Positions 1 through 3,340 of a DNA stretch of 9,392 bases are shown one piece after another (within the stretch, counting starts at the first letter, position 1; the number at the start of each line of letters is the position of its first letter). The notes under the pieces are model-generated. The model was given only the letters and a program-made list of their open reading frames with translations. It made no database searches and had not been told where the DNA came from. A program made the translations under genes and the position numbers. The stretch is taken from NCBI GenBank assembly GCA_964633225.1, contig CAZWFQ010000105.1, positions 1 to 9,392 of the forward strand. Direction: 5' to 3'. This DNA comes from JAKQIM01 sp964633225 (GTDB lineage: Bacteria > Chloroflexota > Anaerolineae > Anaerolineales > UBA4823).

Positions 1-1
1 T

Positions 2-277
2 GACGAGTTCCTGGTGCCGCTGGGGATCACCAAGTACCGCCTGGCCAAGGAGATCAGTGTGCCGGCCCAGAGGATCGGCGACATCGTCGCGGGCAAGCGT
101 GCCATCACGGCCGACACCGATCTGCGGCTCTGCAGGTTCTTCGGTCTATCGAAGGGCTACTGGCTTCGTGCCCAGGTCGCCTACGACACCGAGGTCGCCG
201 AGGAGGCTCTCTCGGCCACGCTTGCCAGAATCACTCCGTGGGCGGAGACGCGGGCCGGGCAGCAGCGAGGGGAGTAG
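2..277 (+). CDS. higA: HigA-type XRE antitoxin, 5' end outside the window
   Basis: This is the C-terminal part of a HigA/VapI-type helix-turn-helix antitoxin. Such proteins bind and neutralise a HigB mRNA interferase and repress their own operon. The frame is open from base 2, so the gene runs in from the left and the GTG at 14 is internal, not the start. The sequence reads DEFLVPLGITKYRLAKEI, then a recognition helix region around VPAQRIGDIVAGKRAIT, then the family hallmark DTDLRLCRFFGLSKGYWLRAQ. These match the usual HigA layout (leader PGE..EEFL.PLG, HTH, ADTALRLARYFG.SPEFWLNLQ). The missing part should be about 20 residues. A HigB toxin would be expected just upstream, outside the window. 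The gene converges with the nucleotidyltransferase gene that ends at 317. The short tail ETRAGQQRGE is not conserved in the family. Confidence 0.85.
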   Translation, partial: DEFLVPLGITKYRLAKEISVPAQRIGDIVAGKRAITADTDLRLCRFFGLSKGYWLRAQVAYDTEVAEEALSATLARITPWAETRAGQQRGE

Positions 278-316
278 CTCGCCACCCGGAGCCGCGGCCA
301 GGGCTGCGGGCTGCAT

Positions 317-643
317 TCAGCCGGAACTCACGGGCCCACGGTAGAGCAGTTGCTTCGTCTGCTCGATGTCATCGGCGATGTACGGGTTCTTAACCGCGCC
401 CACCATTACGAGCTCGACCTTCACGCCGAGCAGTCGCTCCAGGTCGTCGAGCATGTCGAAGTAGTCCTTGGCGAGCTCGTAGGGATCACGAGGAGCGAAC
501 TCAGCCAGTAGGTCGATATCGCTCTCGCCCAGACGGAAATCATCGCGCAGTACCGAGCCGAAGACGTCAAGCCGTACTACGCCATAGCGCGCACAAAGCT
601 CGGCCATTGCCTGGCGGTTCTCTTCGAGAAGCACGATCATCAC
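317..643 (-). CDS. MNT-type minimal nucleotidyltransferase
   Basis: This is a 108-residue protein of the minimal nucleotidyltransferase (MNT, pol-beta fold) family. The core motif is visible: FGS at 28-30, then SDIDLLAEF with D42 and D44 as the metal-binding pair. A third acidic position, usually D in VDLV, is E77 here (KVELVMVGAV). The C-terminal pattern NPYIADDIEQTKQLLY is also typical. Known family members (MntA) act as antitoxins that AMPylate and silence a HEPN RNase. No HEPN gene is present here. Instead the gene follows relE after 4 nt and is the third gene of the phd-relE unit. Translation can begin at GTG 643 or at the adjacent ATG 640. Its function here is not established: it could be a modifier antitoxin, an orphan left from a HEPN-MNT pair, or an accessory to the RelE module. 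Confidence 0.85.
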   Translation of the reverse strand: MMIVLLEENRQAMAELCARYGVVRLDVFGSVLRDDFRLGESDIDLLAEFAPRDPYELAKDYFDMLDDLERLLGVKVELVMVGAVKNPYIADDIEQTKQLLYRGPVSSG

Positions 644-647
644 GGAC

Positions 648-947
648 TCATTCGAGCGAGCGTCTCAGTTCGCTGATCCGCTTGTACACATCCTTGCGAT
701 CGGCCACTTTCACCACGAGGATCCACATCGACTCATCCCTGATCTGGTAAATGACTCGATGCGTACCACCTACCTCTACACGGTAGACCTCGTAGCGCGC
801 CGGCAACCCCCTGATCTTCCGGCACCCCGCTGGCCGTGGGTCTAGAGCAAGCGCGGCGATCACGTCCAGAACCGCCGCTTGGACGCCGGTGGCGAGCTTG
901 GTGATCGCGCGCTCAGCGGCAGGTGCGATGCGGACATCGTAGGCCAC
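648..947 (-). CDS. RelE/ParE-superfamily toxin
   Basis: This 99-residue protein has the RelE/ParE toxin fold pattern. The N-terminal strand is YDVRIAPAAERAI, followed by two helices, the segment CRKIRGLPARYEVYRV, the strand GTHRVIYQI, and the C-terminal signature VVKVADRKDVYKR. Residues in positions used by RelE-type ribosome-dependent RNases are present: R64 in HRVIY, R84 and Y88 in ADRKDVYK. The length is full for the family, so the toxin looks intact. The start is GTG at 947, 6 nt after the stop codon of the phd antitoxin, so the two should be co-transcribed and translationally linked. The next gene, the nucleotidyltransferase, follows after 4 nt. RelE-like mRNA cleavage is the best guess, but ParE-like gyrase inhibition cannot be excluded. 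Confidence 0.9.
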   Translation of the reverse strand: MAYDVRIAPAAERAITKLATGVQAAVLDVIAALALDPRPAGCRKIRGLPARYEVYRVEVGGTHRVIYQIRDESMWILVVKVADRKDVYKRISELRRSLE

Positions 948-953
948 GAAGGC

Positions 954-1214
954 CTACCCCTGCCGTCCGAGCTTGGCGCGCAACTCATCGAGGCCGGTCG
1001 TGCCCTCCCGCTCCGCCTCTTCGATGGCGCTGAGCGCGTCTTCGGCATCGATGAGGTCCTCGAGCCGTTCAAGTAGCCGCGCGTCCTCGATCGGGACCAC
1101 TGCGGCCACTTCCTTGCCGTAGCGGGTGATCGCCACTCTCTCCTTGCCGTATTGCACCCGTCCGAGCACGCCGGCGGGATGATCCTTCAGCTCTTTGGCC
1201 GTGACCGTGGACAT
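954..1214 (-). CDS. Phd/YefM-family antitoxin
   Basis: This 86-residue antitoxin of the Phd/YefM family is partner to the RelE-like toxin that follows it. The DNA-binding N-terminal domain shows the family pattern: MSTVTAKELKDHPAGVLGRV, then KERVAITRYGKEVAAVVPIED. The acidic C-terminal tail (LEDLIDAEDALSAIEEAEREG) is the expected toxin-wrapping region. Antitoxins of this family bind palindromes at their own promoter, and a 19-nt palindrome lies 32 nt upstream of the start. The start is ATG at 1214, with a strong ribosome binding site (minus-strand GGGGAAGGA) 7 nt before it. It is the first gene of a three-gene minus-strand unit and appears complete. Confidence 0.92.
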   Translation of the reverse strand: MSTVTAKELKDHPAGVLGRVQYGKERVAITRYGKEVAAVVPIEDARLLERLEDLIDAEDALSAIEEAEREGTTGLDELRAKLGRQG

Positions 1215-1221
1215 CGTTCAA

Positions 1222-1230
1222 TCCTTCCCC
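1222..1230 (-). promoter_or_regulatory. Ribosome binding site of the phd antitoxin
   Basis: Minus-strand GGGGAAGGA lies 7 nt before ATG 1214. It is the strongest Shine-Dalgarno in the TA patch and fixes the antitoxin start. Neither the relE nor the nucleotidyltransferase start has a comparable site, which fits the usual pattern of more antitoxin than toxin synthesis. Confidence 0.75.
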
Positions 1231-1245
1231 CACAAGACTCCAGTT

Positions 1246-1264
1246 AAGGTACATTATGTACCTT
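1246..1264. promoter_or_regulatory. 19-nt palindromic operator of the phd-relE unit
   Basis: AAGGTACATTATGTACCTT is a perfect inverted repeat with 9-nt arms around a single central T. It overlaps the predicted -10 box and lies 32 nt upstream of the phd start. Phd/YefM antitoxins, alone or with toxin, repress by binding palindromes in this position. The assignment as operator is inferred from symmetry and location. Confidence 0.75.
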
Positions 1265-1281
1265 TTATACCCTTCGAGCAA
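1253..1281 (-). promoter_or_regulatory. Sigma70-type promoter of the phd-relE-nucleotidyltransferase unit
   Basis: On the minus strand, TTGCTC (1281-1276) and CATAAT (1258-1253) are separated by exactly 17 nt. Transcription should begin near 1246, giving a leader of about 30 nt that includes the ribosome binding site. The -10 element sits inside the 19-nt palindrome, so repressor binding would block polymerase directly. The AT-rich patch stands out in otherwise GC-rich DNA. Confidence 0.65.
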
Positions 1282-1313
1282 CTTCCTGCGCGGCGCATCG
1301 CGTCGCGATCCGA

Positions 1314-1610
1314 CTAATGGTGGGTCACGACAAGCGGATCATCGGGCGTGATGCTGAAGGCAAGCTGTAACGCCTGGGCGACTCGGAACAGGGTGTCAAG
1401 CGTAGGCATGGTCTCTCCCGCCTCCCAGCGTGCAAGCGCCGGCTGCTTCACTCCGAGCCTCTCGGCCATCTCGCGTTGAGTGAGCCCGGCATCGATACGA
1501 GCTTCGAGAAGCGCGCGGCGGAACTCGAACTGGGGGCGAGTCTCGTACCGGGCAGCCTTGAAATCCGGATCACACGCCTCCCGTTCGGCAACGTAGTCTC
1601 GCCATTTCAT
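1314..1610 (-). CDS. XRE-family antitoxin of a Gp49/HigB-like module
   Basis: This 98-residue helix-turn-helix protein has its XRE (Cro/C1-type) domain at about residues 34-82. The segment LTQREMAERLGVKQPALARW forms the HTH, followed by EAGETMPTLDTLFRVAQAL. The N-terminal part (MKWRDYVAEREACDPDFKAA) is typical of antitoxins paired with Gp49-like toxins. The start codon ATG at 1610 overlaps the toxin stop in an ATGA, so the pair is translationally coupled in toxin-then-antitoxin order, as in higBA. The protein looks complete. It would act as antitoxin and autorepressor. Because the upstream toxin appears to lack part of its core, the antitoxin may now serve only as a regulator or as a guard against a related toxin elsewhere. 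Confidence 0.9.
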   Translation of the reverse strand: MKWRDYVAEREACDPDFKAARYETRPQFEFRRALLEARIDAGLTQREMAERLGVKQPALARWEAGETMPTLDTLFRVAQALQLAFSITPDDPLVVTHH

Positions 1611-1900
1611 CGATCAGCCCTCCGGAGATAGTCGGCCATCCGTCTCTTGGCGAGGTCGACTTCCGCTCGAGCGGTCCGGGATGTCTTCTTGGTGAACGCG
1701 TTCACCACGCGCAACTCCCATAGCTTGTCGCCCATATGGCGGACGTGCGGGGCTCCCAGCTCGACCCCTATCTGCTCCAGCAGATCAAGAGCCCAGGACA
1801 CCCGGGCTGCTTCCCGGCCCGAAAGACCGTCGATGTAGTCTTTCACCGGACAACGACCGGCCTTCGTCACGTAGAAGACGAGCTCCCAATGGCTTGGCAA
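1607..1900 (-). CDS. Gp49/HigB-like RelE-superfamily toxin with an internal deletion
   Basis: This 97-residue protein belongs to the phage Gp49-like/HigB toxin family. The N-terminal half (WELVFYVTKAGRCPVKDYIDGL ... GAPHVRHMGDKLWELR) and the C-terminal signature (NAFTKKTSRTARAEVDLAKRRM) are clear. Family members are usually about 115-120 residues. They carry about 20 residues, with the strand containing YR(V/I)LYF, between LWELR and (H/N)AF(V/T)KKT. Here LWELR (61-64) is followed directly by VV and NAFTKKT, so about 21 residues are missing in frame. The missing strands belong to the active-site sheet, so the toxin is probably inactive. The only possible start of the open frame is TTG 1900, directly after an in-frame TAA, and no ribosome binding site is visible. 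The TTG overlaps a consensus -10 box. The gene overlaps its antitoxin by 4 nt. Confidence 0.75.
   Translation of the reverse strand: MPSHWELVFYVTKAGRCPVKDYIDGLSGREAARVSWALDLLEQIGVELGAPHVRHMGDKLWELRVVNAFTKKTSRTARAEVDLAKRRMADYLRRADR
1690..1707. repeat. 18-bp perfect palindrome at the toxin deletion junction
   Basis: TGGTGAACGCGTTCACCA reads the same on both strands over 18 bp. It lies inside the toxin gene exactly where the missing core would have been, encoding the V-V-N-A-F-T stretch. It may be a by-product of the deletion or a structure that provoked it. Confidence 0.8.
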
Positions 1901-1918
1901 TTATAACATTCTAGTTAT
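1900..1918 (-). promoter_or_regulatory. Extended -10 element and short inverted repeat at the toxin start
   Basis: Minus-strand TGTTATAAT (1908-1900) is a full extended -10 motif (TGnTATAAT). No convincing -35 is seen. ATAAC-N6-GTTAT (1903-1918) overlaps it and could be the XRE operator. The -10 box ends on the first base of the TTG start, so transcription from it would begin around 1893, inside the annotated reading frame. Confidence 0.5.
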
Positions 1919-1929
1919 CAGATTGCGCG

Positions 1930-1941
1930 AGACCGCGGTCT
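1930..1941. repeat. 12-bp palindrome upstream of the Gp49/HigB-like module
   Basis: AGACCGCGGTCT is a perfect palindrome 25-36 nt beyond the -10 element of the XRE module. A second operator half is possible, but chance is also plausible in GC-rich DNA. Confidence 0.3.
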
Positions 1942-2019
1942 GTGACCTCGTAGCAAGCACCCCACTGCTCGCCATCGGAGCCTGACCGGCAGCGGCGTTG
2001 TGCCTGATCAGCGCGGCAT

Positions 2020-2163
2020 GTCAGGGAAAGAGTACGGGGGAGTAGGCCAGCCGCCATCCACCATAGGTTGGAGCTTGGCGACCCCGAAGGGTTCGGCCAC
2101 CGTCTCCTCCGCGATCACGGACCTTGGGACCGGAGGTGAAGGCGTCGGAGCACTTGTGCATGT
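2020..2163 (-). pseudogene. Decayed duplicate of the uroD-like gene 3' end and its downstream flank
   Basis: Three collinear blocks match the uroD-like gene and the DNA beyond it. Bases 2131-2160 match 3748-3777 at 27 of 30 positions (minus strand HKCSDAFTS against HKGSDAFMS). Bases 2114-2123 match 3702-3711 exactly, encoding the RSV(M/I) region in a shifted frame. Bases 2020-2082 match 3195-3256 at roughly 70 percent with small gaps. About 29 nt are missing between the first two blocks, and several hundred between the second and third. In the shifted frame SVIAEETVAEPF resembles SVMEGL...LFAEG with a further deletion. The remnant is non-coding now. It shows that the end of the metabolic cluster was once duplicated, leaving the higBA region between the copies. 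The matches were found by eye. Confidence 0.6.
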
Positions 2164-2401
2164 CGGCACGCTTCTGACACCACCCTCCACGTCTGCCCTT
2201 CTGGCGCAGTTGCGCGCCAACAAGCGACCGATGATCCTGACCCAGCATGGCCGCAGCGCCGCCGTCGCGCTAGATGTGGGCGAGTACGAACGCCTACTCG
2301 ACGAGATCGCCCTCTTGCAGGACATCCGAGTCGCGGTGCGTGACCAGATCGTACAGGCCTTTGCGACGATCGCCGCGATCTCGCCTGCGACGATCTGGGA
2401 G
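2156..2401 (+). pseudogene. Orphan Phd-like antitoxin domain, C-terminal end uncertain
   Basis: The plus-strand frame encodes a recognisable Phd/YefM-type segment: TSALLAQLRANKRPMILTQH, then GRSAAVALDVGEYERLLDEI and ALLQDIRVAVRDQI. This matches the antitoxin pattern DTSALLAQLR..(R)P..LTQHGRSAAV.LDV.EYERLL. A GTG at 2156 with GGAG 5 nt upstream is a possible start, giving a short odd N-terminus (VHVGTLLTPPS). After about residue 82 the sequence no longer resembles the family. The frame stays open by chance to 2854, running antisense through higA, so the natural stop seems to have been lost. No toxin partner follows. The start also lies inside the uroD remnant, consistent with a rearrangement junction near 2160. 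It is scored as a pseudogene, but a short functional orphan antitoxin is possible. Confidence 0.55.
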
Positions 2402-2407
2402 GCTGAG

Positions 2408-2429
2408 CCCCAGGCCCGCGAGCCTGGGG
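2408..2429. other. 8-bp GC-rich stem-loop after the Phd-like domain
   Basis: CCCCAGGC and GCCTGGGG form a perfect 8-bp stem with a 6-nt loop, right after the recognisable Phd-like domain. No T-run follows, so it is not a classical terminator, but it could mark the former gene end. Confidence 0.4.
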
Positions 2430-2478
2430 GGCCCAAGAGTCTTGCTCTCGGGGATGATCTAGGAGCAGGGTACCACCC

Positions 2479-2589
2479 GTCGCGACGAAAGAAGAAGCCG
2501 TCGAGAGATAGCGTGCCTTGCGGCAGAGGCCCGACGGCTTACCCTCAGAAGAGCGCTTGGCGCGCTGGGCGGAGTACTTCGGGGAGTAG
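2479..2589 (+). pseudogene. Short amber-interrupted coding remnant
   Basis: The frame from 2479 reads VATKEEAVER, then a TAG at 2509-2511, then RALRQRPDGLPSEERLARWA and EYFGE before TAG 2587-2589. The composition (charged amphipathic helices, LPSEERLARWAEYFG) looks like real protein sequence, and the amber codon is one base from a tyrosine codon (VERYRALR). There is no start codon: an in-frame TGA lies upstream at 2455. I do not recognise the family. It is in a different frame from the Phd-like remnant and could be the tail of that antitoxin after a frameshift, or of a separate small gene. Confidence 0.35.
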
Positions 2590-2592
2590 CGC

Positions 2593-2607
2593 AGCCGAGA
2601 GACGGCT
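2593..2607. other. Small stem-loop between convergent remnant and higA
   Basis: AGCCG-AGAGA-CGGCT forms a 5-bp stem between the plus-strand remnant and the minus-strand higA stop at 2620. It could help end transcription from either side. No T-run is present. Confidence 0.3.
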
Positions 2608-2619
2608 CCCGCGGACAGG

Positions 2620-2934
2620 CTACGCGACGCGCAGCGGCCTGATCCGCTCCACCTCGTCGCCGATGGCCTGTTCAGCCACCCACAGGTCTACCGCACGCTG
2701 CGCGTTCAGCCAGAAGTCGGGACTGTTGCCGAACAGACGCGCCAGGCGTAGCGCCATCTCAGGGCTGAGTGCCCGACGCTCCCGCAGCAGCTCGTTGATG
2801 GTCTGCCGCGAGACACCCAGGGCTTGCGCCAGGCCGGCGACCGTGAGGCCGTAGTCGGGCATGAAGTCCTCGCGCAGCATCTCGCCTGGGTGTGTCGGGC
2901 GGACCGACCGCTTCATCCTGTTGGGCACACTCAT
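2620..2934 (-). CDS. higA: HigA-type XRE antitoxin
   Basis: This complete 104-residue HigA antitoxin carries the full family signature. The leader is RPTHPGEMLREDFMPDYGLT, followed by the HTH (VAGLAQALGVSRQTINELLR), then ERRALSPEMALRLARLFG and NSPDFWLNAQRAVDLW. The start chosen is ATG 2934. It has a GAGG ribosome binding site about 8 nt upstream and lies 13 nt after the higB stop. The longer open frame to 2994 only reads through the end of higB. HigA binds HigB and represses the higBA promoter. Because higB is destroyed here, the antitoxin is a solitary survivor. It could still neutralise a related HigB or act as a regulator. Confidence 0.92.
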   Translation of the reverse strand: MSVPNRMKRSVRPTHPGEMLREDFMPDYGLTVAGLAQALGVSRQTINELLRERRALSPEMALRLARLFGNSPDFWLNAQRAVDLWVAEQAIGDEVERIRPLRVA

Positions 2935-2947
2935 GTCACACCGCCTC

Positions 2948-3141
2948 TCAGTGATAGTCCGTGATCTCGACGTCATAGGCGTCGCCATCGACAAAGCAGA
3001 AGCAGATACGCCATTGATCGTTCACCGAGATCGAGTGCTGCCCCAAGCGGTCGCCCGCCTGACGATATCCGGGGGCAAACGGCGCGACTCTCCCGTTTCG
3101 TAGAGCGACTGCGTGTGCTGGTCAGCGAACGTCTTGATCAT
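2948..3141 (-). pseudogene. higB: higB toxin disrupted by an internal deletion and frameshift
   Basis: Both ends of a HigB mRNA interferase are present but in different frames. From ATG 3141 the sequence reads MIKTFADQHTQSLYETGESR, then RLPPDIVRR, which is a canonical HigB N-terminus. At about 3050-3057 the correct frame jumps to GDRLGQHSISVNDQWRICFC, then FVDGDAYDVEITDYH and TGA 2948, the canonical C-terminus. The middle of the family (RKLEYLD..... DLR.PPGNRLHALK) is absent. HigB is normally about 92-93 residues; this locus is 194 nt, about 88 nt short, so the frame breaks. Read straight through, the N-terminal frame meets TGA about ten codons later. The toxin must be inactive. The intact promoter upstream and intact higA downstream indicate that only the toxin was lost. 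Confidence 0.9.
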
Positions 3142-3145
3142 GACT

Positions 3146-3174
3146 ATTGTAGTGTGTCACGTGACGATTGTCAA
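3146..3174 (-). promoter_or_regulatory. Near-consensus higBA promoter with a palindrome in its spacer
   Basis: Minus-strand TTGACA (3174-3169), a 17-nt spacer and TACAAT (3151-3146) form an almost perfect sigma70 promoter. The spacer contains the 10-bp palindrome GTCACGTGAC, a likely HigA operator. The -10 box lies only 4 nt before the higB ATG at 3141, so the transcript would begin at or within the start codon. higB would have been translated leaderless or hardly at all, while higA keeps its own ribosome binding site. Confidence 0.8.
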
Positions 3175-3178
3175 CATT

Positions 3179-3194
3179 CCCCGGGCTTGCGGGG
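3179..3194. other. Stem-loop upstream of the higBA promoter
   Basis: CCCCG-GGCTTG-CGGGG forms a 5-bp GC stem between the end of the metabolic cluster and the higBA -35 box. It could weakly insulate the two transcription units. There is no T-run, so the role is uncertain. Confidence 0.25.
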
Positions 3195-3340
3195 GTCAGG
3201 GCATGATCTCGGATAGCAACCATCCGCACATCCGACTTAGGTTGGAGGATGGCGACGTTCTTTGAACGGGCACCCTGTGAAGGCCCCATTCTCAGTCCCA
3301 GCCCCGAGCCTCGACGTCACCGCCGAGCGCCCGCGCGCGG

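Noticed and set aside
278..316. Bidirectional terminator between the convergent higA and nucleotidyltransferase genes
   Set aside because: The 39-nt gap is GC-rich with only weak partial pairing and no T-run, so no terminator can be supported.
2008..2436. 142-residue minus-strand open frame
   Set aside because: It is antisense to the Phd-like domain and has low-complexity S/T/P-rich content. Only the short uroD-like piece in it has meaning, and that is a remnant.
2000..2854. 284-residue plus-strand open frame
   Set aside because: Only residues around 2156-2401 resemble a protein family (Phd-like). The first part is the uroD remnant antisense and the last 230 nt are antisense to the well-supported higA, so the length is a GC-rich artefact.
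2935..2994. Upstream start for higA at 2994
   Set aside because: The additional residues are the out-of-frame end of higB. ATG 2934 has a ribosome binding site and matches the family length.
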